Shown here: positions 51,654 to 60,974 of the stretch, one piece after another
How positions within the stretch are numbered: position 1 is the stretch's first letter
How the letters are laid out: the number at the start of each line of letters is the position of its first letter
Assembly (NCBI GenBank): GCA_947629905.1
Contig: CANRFM010000001.1
Coordinates: forward strand, 99,910 to 163,909
Length of the DNA stretch: 64,000 nucleotides
DNA from: an uncultured Clostridia bacterium
GTDB lineage: Bacteria; Bacillota; Clostridia; Oscillospirales; Ruminococcaceae
Direction of reading: 5' to 3'
Made by a program: the position numbers and the translations under genes
Notes under the pieces: model-generated
What the model was told of the DNA's origin: nothing
What the model saw: only the letters and a program-made list of their open reading frames with translations
The model's database searches: none

Positions 51654-52447
51654 TGAAAGGCAGAAGAATCGCCTACGGGCGCTTGATTGGCTGGCTGACA
51701 GCGGTCGTTGTGATCATCGGCATCACCGTCTTTGCGGTGCGGCTGCATAAAATTTACACGGGGGAGATCGTTGCCAATATCCCCGACCCCGACAAATATC
51801 CGGTCATGGGGGTGGACGTGTCCCGCTATCAGGGCACGATCGACTGGCAGCAGTTTGCACAGCAGGATGTGGAATTTGCCTTCATCAAGGCAACGGAGGG
51901 CAGTTCCTATCAGGATCCCTTTTTCACCTACAACTGGAGCGCTTCGCAGGAAAACGGCATTATCGCCGGGGCGTACCACTTTTTCAGCTATGAGAGCAGC
52001 GGTGCGACACAGGCGCAGAATTTCATCGAGACGGTCGGTTCTCTGGAAGGCTGTCTGCCCCCGGTGGTCGATCTGGAATTTTACGGCAGCTACACGGACG
52101 AACCCCTCTCCAAAAAAGAGACCCGTGCCATTTTAGACGACCTGCTGAACGCACTGGAAACGCACTATGGAGTGAAGCCGATCCTTTACACGACTACGAG
52201 GGCATACTACAGCTATATCCTCGGTGGGGATTACGGCAGCTATCCGCTGTGGATGCGCAATACCTATATGAAGCCAATGAACCGCTGGGCATTCTGGCAG
52301 TATTCCGACAAGGGCGAACTGGAGGGCTTTGAGGGAACGCAGAGCGACCAGCTGGAAAAATACATTGACCTGAATGTTTACAACGGCACTTTAGACGAGA
52401 TGAAGAAAGCCTTCGGGCTGTCGGCAGAGGAGGAAACAACGGAATGA
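51653..52447 (+). CDS. GH25 lysozyme-type muramidase, membrane-anchored
   Basis: 264 residues. An N-terminal transmembrane anchor (about 10-30) leads into a GH25 domain: GVDVSRYQGTIDW with the Asp near 55, IKATEG, AYHFFSYESS, PPVVDLEF with acidic residues near 145, and WAFWQYSDKG. It cleaves MurNAc-GlcNAc bonds in peptidoglycan. The start ATG at 51653 overlaps the previous stop by one base (TGATG); a GTG at 51650 is an alternative. It overlaps manA by 4 bases. Its role may be wall turnover or competition. Confidence 0.9.
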   Translation: MKGRRIAYGRLIGWLTAVVVIIGITVFAVRLHKIYTGEIVANIPDPDKYPVMGVDVSRYQGTIDWQQFAQQDVEFAFIKATEGSSYQDPFFTYNWSASQENGIIAGAYHFFSYESSGATQAQNFIETVGSLEGCLPPVVDLEFYGSYTDEPLSKKETRAILDDLLNALETHYGVKPILYTTTRAYYSYILGGDYGSYPLWMRNTYMKPMNRWAFWQYSDKGELEGFEGTQSDQLEKYIDLNVYNGTLDEMKKAFGLSAEEETTE

Positions 52448-53361
52448 AGCCATTTTTACTACAGGGAGTTTGTAAGGACTATATCTGGGGCGGCAACCGG
52501 CTGCGGGACTTCGGGAAAGAGTCGCAGGCGGACAGGATCGCCGAAAGCTGGGAACTTTCCACCCACCCGGACGGGGAGAGCGTGATCGCCTCCGGGCAAT
52601 ACAAGGGCATGACTTTGACGGCATTCCTGAAAGAACACCCGGAAGCTGCTGCTGCGCCGGGGTATCAGCCGTTTGACCCGTTTCCGGTCATTGTCAAACT
52701 CATCGATGCGCATGACGATCTGTCCGTGCAGGTTCACCCGGACAAGACGGAACTGTGGTATATCATCGATGCCGAACCGGGCGCATCCATTCTGTACGGC
52801 TTTGAGGACAAGATCACACCGGAAGAAGTGCAGACAGCGATTCAGGAGGGAACGCTGCTTTCCCGGATGAAGCGCATTCCGGTACACCCCGGAGATGTGT
52901 TCCTGATCCCCTCGGGGACGCTGCATTCCATTGGCAAGGGGATACTGCTTGCGGAGGTGCAGCAGAATTCCAACACCACCTACCGGGTGTATGATTACAA
53001 CAGGGGCAGGGAGCTGCACATTGCACAGGCATTGCAGCATATGCAGTTTACGCCAACGACAAATCTGCCTGCCAGAAAAGCAAGTGCCTTATACGACTCC
53101 CCGGCTACCCTTGTACGGGTGCTTGGCGGATGCAGGGCATTCAGCGTGATGGAAACACAGCTTGACGGACACAAGGACGCATCACCGGGATTCAGCTACG
53201 AGCATATTTTAGTGCTAAGCGGCAGGGGTTCGATGTCGACGGATGACGGCACGGTGATGATGGAGAAAGGCAACAGCATATTCGTTCCGGCAGGGACGGA
53301 ATATATGCTGTGGGGCGAATGTACGCTGCTCAGTACGGTCACAGTACCGAATATGAACTGA
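52444..53361 (+). CDS. manA: Mannose-6-phosphate isomerase, class I-type short form
   Basis: 305 residues. A cupin-type isomerase interconverting mannose-6-P and fructose-6-P. Zinc ligands are in VQVHPDKTE near residue 97 and in LHSIGKGILLAEVQQNSNTTYRVYDYNR; both blocks match bacterial ManA. ATG follows GAGGAAACAACGGA. It lies between the muramidase and the glucokinase gene and prepares mannose for glycolysis or glycan synthesis. Confidence 0.93.
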   Translation: MKPFLLQGVCKDYIWGGNRLRDFGKESQADRIAESWELSTHPDGESVIASGQYKGMTLTAFLKEHPEAAAAPGYQPFDPFPVIVKLIDAHDDLSVQVHPDKTELWYIIDAEPGASILYGFEDKITPEEVQTAIQEGTLLSRMKRIPVHPGDVFLIPSGTLHSIGKGILLAEVQQNSNTTYRVYDYNRGRELHIAQALQHMQFTPTTNLPARKASALYDSPATLVRVLGGCRAFSVMETQLDGHKDASPGFSYEHILVLSGRGSMSTDDGTVMMEKGNSIFVPAGTEYMLWGECTLLSTVTVPNMN

Positions 53362-53403
53362 TCAAGACCGCCGCAAGGCGGAAACATAAAGGAGGAAAAC
53401 CCT

Positions 53404-54363
53404 ATGAAGTATTACATCGGCATTGACCTTGGCGGCACGAATATCGTTGCCGCTGTGGTGGACGAAAATTACCAGATCGTCACCAAGGCAAGCACCAAAA
53501 CCAACCGCCCCCGCCCTGCGGAAGCCATTGCAGACGACATGGCAGCGATGGCAATTCAGGCTGTCAAGGATGCAGGACTGACCATGGAGCAGATCGAGTG
53601 GGTCGGTGTGGGCACACCCGGCATTGCCAACAGCGAGACGGGTATCATCGAATTTTCCAACAATCTCGGCTTTGAGAATACGCCCATGGCGGAGCTGATC
53701 CGCCGGCACATTGACAAGCCGGTCTACATCGAGAACGATGCCAACGCTGCCGCTTACGGTGAATACGTTGCCGGTGCTGCCAAGGGTGCGAAGAATGCGG
53801 TCTGCATCACCCTCGGCACGGGTGTCGGCGGCGGTATCATCATTGACGGGAAAATCTATGCCGGGTCGAATTTCGGCGGTGCGGAGATCGGACATACCGT
53901 CATCAACATGGACGGTCCGCAGTGTTCCTGCGGCAGACGGGGCTGCTTTGAGGTCTACTCCTCGGCAACCGGGCTGATCCGCATGACCAAGGAAAAAATG
54001 GAGCAGGTCAAGGACAGCAAGCTCCACGACATCACCGCAGAGCGCAATGGCAAGGTTTCCGCAAGGACGGCATTTGATGCGATGCGGCTTGGGGATGCGG
54101 CTGCGCAGGAAGTGGTGGACGACTACATCCGTGCGCTTGCGGCAGGTATTACCAACACCATCAACATTTTCCAGCCGGACGTGCTCTGCGTGGGCGGCGG
54201 TGTCTGCAACGAGGGCGACCCGCTTCTGCTCCCCATGAAGGCACTGGTGGAAAAGGAAGTCTACACCCGCAATTCCCCGAAAAATACAAAGATCGTCATT
54301 GCCGAGCTTGGCAACGATGCCGGTCTGATCGGTGCGGCATTCCTTGGTGCGGCAAAGAAGTAA
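53404..54363 (+). CDS. glcK: ROK-family glucokinase
   Basis: 319 residues. N-terminal phosphate-binding DLGGTN, the ROK signature around GTGVGGGIIIDG, and the zinc site CSCGRRGCFE near residue 180. It phosphorylates glucose with ATP. ATG follows AAAGGAGG. It is last in the ung-metH operon, with a strong terminator right after. Together with manA it would feed sugars released by phosphorylases or GH enzymes into glycolysis. Confidence 0.93.
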   Translation: MKYYIGIDLGGTNIVAAVVDENYQIVTKASTKTNRPRPAEAIADDMAAMAIQAVKDAGLTMEQIEWVGVGTPGIANSETGIIEFSNNLGFENTPMAELIRRHIDKPVYIENDANAAAYGEYVAGAAKGAKNAVCITLGTGVGGGIIIDGKIYAGSNFGGAEIGHTVINMDGPQCSCGRRGCFEVYSSATGLIRMTKEKMEQVKDSKLHDITAERNGKVSARTAFDAMRLGDAAAQEVVDDYIRALAAGITNTINIFQPDVLCVGGGVCNEGDPLLLPMKALVEKEVYTRNSPKNTKIVIAELGNDAGLIGAAFLGAAKK

Positions 54364-54378
54364 GACCTGAACAGACGA

Positions 54379-54411
54379 AACCCCCGCTTGCTTGGAGCGG
54401 GGGTTTTTTCT
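54379..54411. terminator. Strong bidirectional terminator after glcK
   Basis: Arms AACCCCCGCT and AGCGGGGGTT with a T-run. Confidence 0.9.
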
Positions 54412-55807
54412 ATGCAAGTGCATCGTTAAAGCTTTGTATCACGTCATCCAAGGCAGCCGACCAGTGGTCACGCAGGACTGCCCATGAATCCGCCTCTTCC
54501 GGGTAGGTCAGCAGGGCATCTGTCAGATTGTTCATGATACCCCGTGTTTCGTAGGTGTAGTCCCCTACGCTGTCCATGGCACTGCCCATGCCATAGCCGA
54601 AATCAAACACCGTCTCCGTGTCCTGCTTATAGGATTCGATCGCATCGTACTGTTCTTCGGTGAGGTAACTCAAGGTCACACCGGAGGCGGATTTTTCCAC
54701 GATCAGCTTCTTCTGTTTCGTGTCTGCCCGGTATTGTTCCTGCGTTGCCGCAAGCCGTTCGCAGAGAATGTACGTGCCGACCGCCTTGCCCTTGTCGGAA
54801 TTTTTGACAAGCATTTTCGCCGCAAAATTGCCGCTGAGGCAGTAGTCTTTCGTGTCCGGGGATTTCGGGAACGGAACGGCCATGAGGTCTGCATCGGGGT
54901 TTTTGGCGTTAGATGCCCCCAAAGCCCAGTCCGACATAGCGTAGAACAGGACATTGCCCGATTCGGGGAAGTGATTATACCACGCTGTGTCAAACAGGTT
55001 CAGGCTGTGGATCTCCGAAAGCAGATTTTCGGCAGCTTCAATATCCGGGTCGGCAAGGTTGCTGGTGAACTGTCTGCCGTCAAAGCTGACAAAGGTCTTG
55101 CCCGTACTCTGCACCATTGCTTGCCCGAACCAGCCGCAGATACCATAGCGGTTTTCTCCGTTGGCAACAAAGGTCTGCATCATATCAAGAAATACATCCC
55201 AGTCCCATTTGCCCTTTTGATATAGTTCATAGGGGTCATCGAGACCATTTTCCGAACACATCCGGCGGCTGTAGGTGATCAGCAGCGGGTCAGATACTGT
55301 GTAGGGTACGACATAGTGCTTGCCGTTGTACTCGTACATATCGATCGCATAGCGGATGTCGTCCCACAGTTCGTCCTGTAGGTCAATGTAGTCATCGAGG
55401 GGCTGGTACTGGTCCTTGCAAACGCCATTCGGGAGGGCATCCCATTCATAGGCGAACATATCCACCGGGTCGCCCGCTAAAATGCGGTTCGTCAGCACGT
55501 CGAATTTGTCCTCGGACGTACACTGCACCCATTCCACCTTTCCGTGGAACTGATCCTCAAACAAGGTCAGCGCCACGGAACGGTCATTGTTATTCGTAGG
55601 GTTGAGGTCGTAATACCCTAACCAATAGATCGTCTCCCCGTCAAGGTCGGCGGGGTCTTCCACATCGGCATCCGATACGGAAACATCATCTTCGGATTTG
55701 TAGTGACTGTTTTCCGTACCGGAAGAATTATCCGTGCGGCAGCCGGGCAGGACACCAAGCATCGCAAAGGCAAGCAGCCCGGCTGAAATTCTGATAAACC
55801 GCTTCAT
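54410..55807 (-). CDS. ABC-transporter solute-binding lipoprotein (sugar type)
   Basis: 465 residues. A lipoprotein signal ends in LPGC (about 19-22), then a Ser/Asp-rich linker and a type-1 solute-binding domain. Seen: GETIYWLGYYD, a hinge with FDVLTNRILAGDPVDMFAYE, HYVVPYTVSDPLLITYSRR and GYGMGSAMDSVGDY. Such proteins bind sugars or oligosaccharides for ABC import. The permease genes are absent here; an MsmK-type ATPase is two genes upstream, across the dockerin gene. Its ribosome site (GGAG) lies inside the last codons of the dockerin gene, 6 bases before ATG, so translation is coupled. Confidence 0.88.
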   Translation of the reverse strand: MKRFIRISAGLLAFAMLGVLPGCRTDNSSGTENSHYKSEDDVSVSDADVEDPADLDGETIYWLGYYDLNPTNNNDRSVALTLFEDQFHGKVEWVQCTSEDKFDVLTNRILAGDPVDMFAYEWDALPNGVCKDQYQPLDDYIDLQDELWDDIRYAIDMYEYNGKHYVVPYTVSDPLLITYSRRMCSENGLDDPYELYQKGKWDWDVFLDMMQTFVANGENRYGICGWFGQAMVQSTGKTFVSFDGRQFTSNLADPDIEAAENLLSEIHSLNLFDTAWYNHFPESGNVLFYAMSDWALGASNAKNPDADLMAVPFPKSPDTKDYCLSGNFAAKMLVKNSDKGKAVGTYILCERLAATQEQYRADTKQKKLIVEKSASGVTLSYLTEEQYDAIESYKQDTETVFDFGYGMGSAMDSVGDYTYETRGIMNNLTDALLTYPEEADSWAVLRDHWSAALDDVIQSFNDALA

Positions 55808-55810
55808 AGC

Positions 55811-58804
55811 CTACTCCGCCGCAGAAATAAAGTCCTCAAGTGTTAACGTGTTGTCAAACATACTTGCCGCAATGTATTGCAGCAGGGTAGAAACATCATC
55901 TACTGTCAGCACACCGTTGCCGTCAATGTCGGCAGCCTTGAACTGTGCTGCTGTCAGCTGACTGTCTCCCATTAAGCTGATGGCAATATCCTGAAGAATG
56001 GCAGAGGCATCATTGATGTCCTTATTTTTGTCTCCGTTCACATCGCCGAGCTCCAGTGTTTCTGTATCAGACGGGGTTGTCGGGGTCGTTTCGGAGGGTG
56101 TGGTTTCTGTGCCCGTTTCCGAACCGACAGCGCCTTCCTCAGTCGTGGATGTTGCAGTCGTTTCGGTGGATTCCGCAGAGGTCGCTGCCGTTGTGGCAGT
56201 CGTCTCTTCATCGGAAGTAGAAGCTGCTGTAGTGGTTTCAGTTGTTTCCTCTTCGGAAGTGGAAACTACTGTGGTGGTCTCGGTCGTTTCTTCATCGGAA
56301 GTCGTTTCTACCGTTGTGGCAGTCGTTTCTTCATCGGAAGTCGTTTCTACCGTTGTGGCAGTCGTTTCTTCATCGGAAGTTGTTTCTGCTGTGGTGGTTG
56401 CGGTTGTTTCCTCATCGGAAGTGGAGATTGCCGTGGTGGTGGCAGTTGTTTCTTCATCGGAAGTCGTTTCTGCTGTGGTGGCAGTTGTCTCCTCATCGGA
56501 AATTTCTGTTGCCGTGCTGGTCGTTTCTGTCATGGAAGTGGTTTCCGGCGTGGTAGTCGTTTCCGTGGTGTAGGTGGTTTCCGATGCGGTAGTTGTCTCT
56601 GTGGTGTAGGTGGTTTCCGGTTCGGTAGTTGTCTCTGTAGTGTAGGTGGTTTCCGGTGTGGTAGTTGTTTCTGTCGTGGTGTAGGTCGTTTCTGGTGTTG
56701 TAGTGGTTTCCGGTGCGGTCGTCTCGTCCTTGTAAACAGCAGTCAGGTAGATATGATCCGGTTCGCCGTAGAGGTTGTCCTCTTTGAACGTCACGGATGT
56801 CACTTTATTGCCATTTTCATCTGCCCAGTACCGGAAGGGAGATGCCATCGTTGGCAGCATATACCCAAGTTCAATGTCTTCCCAGATCTTCAAATATAAT
56901 GTTTCTGTGGTATCACGGTTTGTCATATGGAGATACACCCTGTACAGCGGGTCATAGACGGCATGAAGCGTTAAGGTATCCGGTTCGGTATCACGGTTGT
57001 CATACTGGTATCTCAGGTTTTTATACTGATTGCCGTCCTCATCTTCATAATACCGGAAATGAGGCGTATTCACTTCTGAAAACCGGTACACTTCACCGTC
57101 ATGCAGTTCCAATTCCTGTGTGGTGTCTGTCTCTGTGTAGGGGTTGATCAGATGAACGATCACACGATATACAGGCGCATCGTCTGTCTCTGTGGTGGTT
57201 GTTGTAGTGGTGGTTGTTTCTGGTGTGGTGGTCGTTTCCGGTATGGTAGTTGTCTCCTCTGAGCCTGTCCAGCCCGTTGTGGTGACGGTAGTGGTTGTGG
57301 TTTCCGTCGTGAAAGTCGTTTCCTCAGAGCTGCCTGTGGTTGTGAATGTACTGGAATCCGTCGTGTAGGTCGTCTCCTCGTAGGTCGTCCAGCCGGTCGT
57401 GGTGACTGTGGTCGTTTCCTCGTAGGTCGTCCAACCTGTTGTCGTGACGGTAGTCGTTGTGGTTTCTGTCGTGAAAGTCGTATCCTCACTGCCGCCTGTT
57501 GTGGTGGCGGTCGTAGTCGTGGTCTCTGTCGTGAAAGTTGTATCCTCACTGCTGCCTGTTGTGGTGGCGGTAGTGGTTGTAGTTTCTGTCGTGAAAGTTG
57601 TATCCTCGTAGCTGCCCGTTGTGGTGACGGTCGTTTCTTCTGTGGTGGTCGTTTCCGGTAATACTGAGACTACTTGGGTAGTCGTTTCCTGTGCGGAAGT
57701 GGTTTCCGGTGTGGTCGTTGTTTCTGCATGGGTAGTCTGAACTTCCGTTCGGGGCATCGTAGTTATTTTCGGTGTGGTAGTGGTTTCCGGTGGGTAAGTA
57801 TCTGGTGCAGCGTAATTTTCATACAGCGTGATCTCATCCGGTTTTCCGTAGAGATTATCTTCCACGAATGTCAACGAACCCACTTTGTTTCCGTCATCAT
57901 CTACCCAGCCCAGAAATTCTCCGACATTATAGCTGCTATAGCTCAAATGCGGATAGCGGTCTACCGTATCGCCCTCCCAGATCTCATAGTAGTCCGAATA
58001 GCTATCAATACAGCGGTCTCCCACCATGATATTCGTGAGCACATTCACCCTGTACAGCGGGTCATAGATGGCATGGAGCGTTATGGTGTCCGGCTTTGCA
58101 TCACGGTTGTCATACTGGTATTCAATATAATCTACACGCTCGCCGTTCTCATCTGCATAGTACCGGAAACGGGAACTGCTGCTCTCCGGGATCTCGTATA
58201 TCTGATCGGGCTTCAGTTCCAGTTCTTTTACGGTGTCTTTCCCCGTGTAGGGGTCAATTAGACGGGCATTCACACGATATACAGGCTCATCGTCTTCCGC
58301 CGTGGTCGTTTCTGCTTTTGTTGTGGTCGTTTCGGTGTTTGTTGTGGCGGGCGGTTCTGTGTAATCGACAGTCATGACTGCGAATATCGCTTCCAGTCTG
58401 ATCTCCAGCTCATAGCTGAAATCAAAGTCATTGACATCCAGTTCAGTATAGTAACACGTATAGTCGTCTGCTTGCCAGTATTGAAACGTTCTCCTCCAGT
58501 CCGCCAGTTGAGAACTGGGATCCCAGAGCTCGATGATGTGGTCGCTCCCGAACAGGTAGTACGTTTCTTCTGTCTCCGTCCCATCCACATCGAAGGTAAT
58601 GGTCACGATCTGGCGTGGCACTTCTTCCATCGTTTGCAGGGGGGCATCCGTTTCAGCCGTGTCCGTTTCGGCGGTATCGGCAGAGAGCGGGCGGGTCGCT
58701 TCGGTCTTGGGCGTATCCAGTGCGCCGGCAGCATGGGGAATTACGAGCGGAAATATACAAGCCGCTGCCGCAAGTGCGGTGATCCTTTGCAGTATGGTTT
58801 TCAT
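55811..58804 (-). CDS. Secreted dockerin protein with Thr/Glu-rich linkers
   Basis: 997 residues. Signal peptide (MKTILQRITALAAAACIF), an N-terminal beta-type domain, then two related modules (about 170-340 and 550-690; PVYRV-start, RFRYYADENGE / HFRYYEDEDGN, TLHAxYDPLYRV), resembling InlB-type B-repeats. Very long Thr/Glu/Pro linkers separate them. The C-terminal ~75 residues are a type I dockerin with two calcium loops: GDVNGDKNKDINDASAILQD and DIDGNGVLTVDDVSTLL. It would bind cohesins of a cellulosome scaffoldin outside the cell. No catalytic domain is recognised, so it may be structural or carbohydrate-binding. ATG at 58804 follows GGAGG. It is probably read through from the ATPase gene. 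Confidence 0.85.
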   Translation of the reverse strand: MKTILQRITALAAAACIFPLVIPHAAGALDTPKTEATRPLSADTAETDTAETDAPLQTMEEVPRQIVTITFDVDGTETEETYYLFGSDHIIELWDPSSQLADWRRTFQYWQADDYTCYYTELDVNDFDFSYELEIRLEAIFAVMTVDYTEPPATTNTETTTTKAETTTAEDDEPVYRVNARLIDPYTGKDTVKELELKPDQIYEIPESSSSRFRYYADENGERVDYIEYQYDNRDAKPDTITLHAIYDPLYRVNVLTNIMVGDRCIDSYSDYYEIWEGDTVDRYPHLSYSSYNVGEFLGWVDDDGNKVGSLTFVEDNLYGKPDEITLYENYAAPDTYPPETTTTPKITTMPRTEVQTTHAETTTTPETTSAQETTTQVVSVLPETTTTEETTVTTTGSYEDTTFTTETTTTTATTTGSSEDTTFTTETTTTTATTTGGSEDTTFTTETTTTTVTTTGWTTYEETTTVTTTGWTTYEETTYTTDSSTFTTTGSSEETTFTTETTTTTVTTTGWTGSEETTTIPETTTTPETTTTTTTTTETDDAPVYRVIVHLINPYTETDTTQELELHDGEVYRFSEVNTPHFRYYEDEDGNQYKNLRYQYDNRDTEPDTLTLHAVYDPLYRVYLHMTNRDTTETLYLKIWEDIELGYMLPTMASPFRYWADENGNKVTSVTFKEDNLYGEPDHIYLTAVYKDETTAPETTTTPETTYTTTETTTTPETTYTTETTTEPETTYTTETTTASETTYTTETTTTPETTSMTETTSTATEISDEETTATTAETTSDEETTATTTAISTSDEETTATTTAETTSDEETTATTVETTSDEETTATTVETTSDEETTETTTVVSTSEEETTETTTAASTSDEETTATTAATSAESTETTATSTTEEGAVGSETGTETTPSETTPTTPSDTETLELGDVNGDKNKDINDASAILQDIAISLMGDSQLTAAQFKAADIDGNGVLTVDDVSTLLQYIAASMFDNTLTLEDFISAAE
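56150..56720 (-). repeat. Low-complexity repeat coding a Thr-rich linker (second)
   Basis: Recurring ~39-bp and ~30-bp units encode SDEETTATT- and ETTTTPETTYTT-type stretches. Confidence 0.8.
57190..57660 (-). repeat. Low-complexity repeat coding a Thr-rich linker (first)
   Basis: Repeated units encode GSSEDTTFTTETTTTTATTT-type stretches in the first linker. Confidence 0.8.
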
Positions 58805-58820
58805 AAAATACCTCCGTTTC

Positions 58821-58849
58821 AAAAAAAGCCCCCTGCGCAAACAGGGGGC
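58821..58849 (-). terminator. Intrinsic terminator between the ATPase and dockerin genes
   Basis: Arms GCCCCCTG and CAGGGGGC around CGCAAA, with a T-run on the minus strand. No promoter was found for the dockerin gene, so partial readthrough is likely. Confidence 0.8.
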
Positions 58850-58864
58850 AGTTTCTGCACAATA

Positions 58865-60007
58865 TCAGTTTACAATGGCCTTTTCGGTTTCCTTGTCAAA
58901 CAGATGAATTCTGTTCGGGTCAAGGGCAACCTTGATCATATCCTGCGGACGTGCTGTGGATCTCGGCGAAACTCTTGCCGTGATCGGGATACCCTCGCAC
59001 TCGAGATACAGGAATGTCTCTGCGCCCATCATTTCTGTGATTTCTACGTTGCAGTCGATGATACCGGTGGTAGCTGTGGAAATGTACATTTCCTCATCGT
59101 GAACGCTCTCCGGACGGATGCCCAGTGTTACTTCACGGTCAACGTACTTCTCCAGTTCCGGAACAGCCTTGGACTCCGGCACGATGATCTGATACTTCAC
59201 ACCTCTGGAAGTCTTGGAATCATCAGAACCGAACTCTACATAGTACTGCTGTGCACTGTTCTTTCTGAGAACGGCGTCAATGAAGTTCATCTGCGGCGAA
59301 CCGAGGAAGCCTGCCACGAACTTGTTGACGGGCTGCTCATAGAGGTTCTGCGGCGTATCGATCTGCTGCACGAAACCGTCCTTCATAACTACGATACGGT
59401 CGCCCATGGTCATAGCCTCTGTCTGGTCATGCGTTACATAGATGAACGTTGTACCGAGCTTCTTGTGGAGCTTGGAGATCTCCGTTCTCATCTGTGCACG
59501 CAGCTTCGCATCAAGGTTGGACAGCGGCTCGTCGAGCAGGAACACCTTCGGGGAACGCACGATCGCACGGCCGAGCGCAACTCTCTGTCTCTGACCACCG
59601 GACATAGCCTTCGGCTTTCTGTCGAGCAGGTGGGACAGGTCGAGGATCCTTGCAGCTTCTTCTACCTTACGGGCGATCTCGTCCTTCGGTACTTTGCGGA
59701 GCTTCAGACCGAATGCCATGTTCTCGAACACGGTCATATGCGGATACAGAGCGTAGTTCTGGAATACCATTGCGATGTCTCTGTCCTTCGGTGCGATGTC
59801 GTTGACAAGGCGGTCACCGATATACAGCTCGCCCTCGGAGATCTCCTCCAGACCGGCGATCATACGCAGTGTGGTAGATTTACCGCAGCCGGAAGGACCT
59901 ACCAGAATGATAAACTCCTTATCTCTGATCTCAAGATTAACATCGGAAACAGCAACTACGCCGCCGGGATACTTCTTATAAATTCCTTTGAGTAATAAGC
60001 TTGCCAT
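58865..60007 (-). CDS. Multi-sugar ABC-transporter ATPase (MsmK/UgpC type)
   Basis: 380 residues. Walker [10 protein letters not shown] near 39, Q-loop [16 protein letters not shown], signature [14 protein letters not shown] near 135, Walker B VFLLDEP and switch His in VTHDQTEA; a C-terminal TOBE domain (about 240-380) interacts with regulators. MsmK-type ATPases energise several sugar importers in trans, which fits the lack of permease genes nearby. ATG follows GGAGG at a spacing of about 10. It has a sigma-A promoter at 60082-60110. Confidence 0.92.
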   Translation of the reverse strand: MASLLLKGIYKKYPGGVVAVSDVNLEIRDKEFIILVGPSGCGKSTTLRMIAGLEEISEGELYIGDRLVNDIAPKDRDIAMVFQNYALYPHMTVFENMAFGLKLRKVPKDEIARKVEEAARILDLSHLLDRKPKAMSGGQRQRVALGRAIVRSPKVFLLDEPLSNLDAKLRAQMRTEISKLHKKLGTTFIYVTHDQTEAMTMGDRIVVMKDGFVQQIDTPQNLYEQPVNKFVAGFLGSPQMNFIDAVLRKNSAQQYYVEFGSDDSKTSRGVKYQIIVPESKAVPELEKYVDREVTLGIRPESVHDEEMYISTATTGIIDCNVEITEMMGAETFLYLECEGIPITARVSPRSTARPQDMIKVALDPNRIHLFDKETEKAIVN

Positions 60008-60081
60008 TTATTCCTATCCTCCGTTTACTTAGTTTTCAGTTACAGCCGCACGGACGTACCGGCATATAACTGTCTAATACT

Positions 60082-60110
60082 ATTGTACCAAATTATGAGT
60101 TTTTTTTCAA
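60082..60110 (-). promoter_or_regulatory. Sigma-A promoter of the MsmK-type gene
   Basis: Minus strand TTGAAA, 17-bp spacer, TACAAT. Confidence 0.75.
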
Positions 60111-60128
60111 GTCGCTATTTACCTAAAC

Positions 60129-60905
60129 TTATTGGTCTGCATTTAGCAAGTATGACGAAAAATTCTTCATAATTTGTTCACAAACAACGTCCAAGCGACC
60201 CTCTGACAAAAGATTTTCAACATCTTTGTGAGAAATTGCCAAATACCCGCCGCACCCTATATCCGGCGGCAGCAGATACCTGCCAATGCCCACACGGTGC
60301 AGGTTTTCCACATGATTTCCGAGGGCTGCGAACATCCGCTTGACCTGATGATATTTCCCCTCGTGCAGGCAGATCAGGGCGTACTGTTCCCGGAGATGCC
60401 GCACTTCTGCCGGCAGACAGACTGTCCCGTCCGCAAGCGTCAAGCCCTTTTGCAGCCGTGCCGGATATTCCGCCGCAAAGGGTCTTGCAAGGCGTATCAG
60501 GTAGAATTTCGGGACGTGCTTGCCCGGTGTCAGCATCCTGTGTGCCAGTGCGCCGTCATCCGTCAGCAGCACCAGCCCCGTGCTGTCCGCATCGAGCCGC
60601 CCAGCCGGGAACAAGCCCTTCACCCGCTGTTCTGCCGGGATCAAGTCAAGCACCGTGCGCTGTCTGTCCTCGGTGGCGCTTACCACGCCTTTGGGTTTGT
60701 TTAATATATAATAGGTATAGCTCCCGCCCGGCAGAATTTTCCCGGCGCAGGAGACAGTCTGCGTTTCGGGGTCGATTTTTCGGCTGCCGTCCGTGATGCA
60801 GACCCCGTCCACCCGGACAGCGCCTTCACGCAGCAGCTGCCGGACTTCGCTCCGGGAGTGGGGTGTCCGCCCGGCAAGGAGTTTGTCAAGCCGCATCTGT
60901 GCCAA
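60129..60905 (-). CDS. RsuA/RluB-family rRNA pseudouridine synthase
   Basis: 258 residues. N-terminal S4 RNA-binding domain (MRLDKLLAGRTPHSRSEVRQL) followed by the synthase core with the catalytic Asp in GRLDADSTGLVLLTDDG and the KYHQVKRMFAALG helix. It converts uridine to pseudouridine in rRNA; RsuA (16S) and RluB/E (23S) cannot be separated here. A TTG at 60905 lies 6 bases after GGAGGG, whereas the ATG at 60896 is 15 bases away, so TTG is chosen. Confidence 0.88.
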   Translation of the reverse strand: MAQMRLDKLLAGRTPHSRSEVRQLLREGAVRVDGVCITDGSRKIDPETQTVSCAGKILPGGSYTYYILNKPKGVVSATEDRQRTVLDLIPAEQRVKGLFPAGRLDADSTGLVLLTDDGALAHRMLTPGKHVPKFYLIRLARPFAAEYPARLQKGLTLADGTVCLPAEVRHLREQYALICLHEGKYHQVKRMFAALGNHVENLHRVGIGRYLLPPDIGCGGYLAISHKDVENLLSEGRLDVVCEQIMKNFSSYLLNADQ

Positions 60906-60974
60906 CGATTTCCCTCCGTTCTTTTTTCGCCCGGAACTGCATAGGATAGCCCATACCCGAAAGGAGGACTTCCC

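Noticed and set aside
55998..56573. 191-residue plus-strand Val/Ser-rich ORF
   Set aside because: Antisense of the Thr/Glu-rich linker codons; pure low complexity without start signals.
58472..59995. 507-residue plus-strand ORF across the dockerin and MsmK genes
   Set aside because: Antisense of two well-supported genes; it spans their terminator and has no ribosome site.
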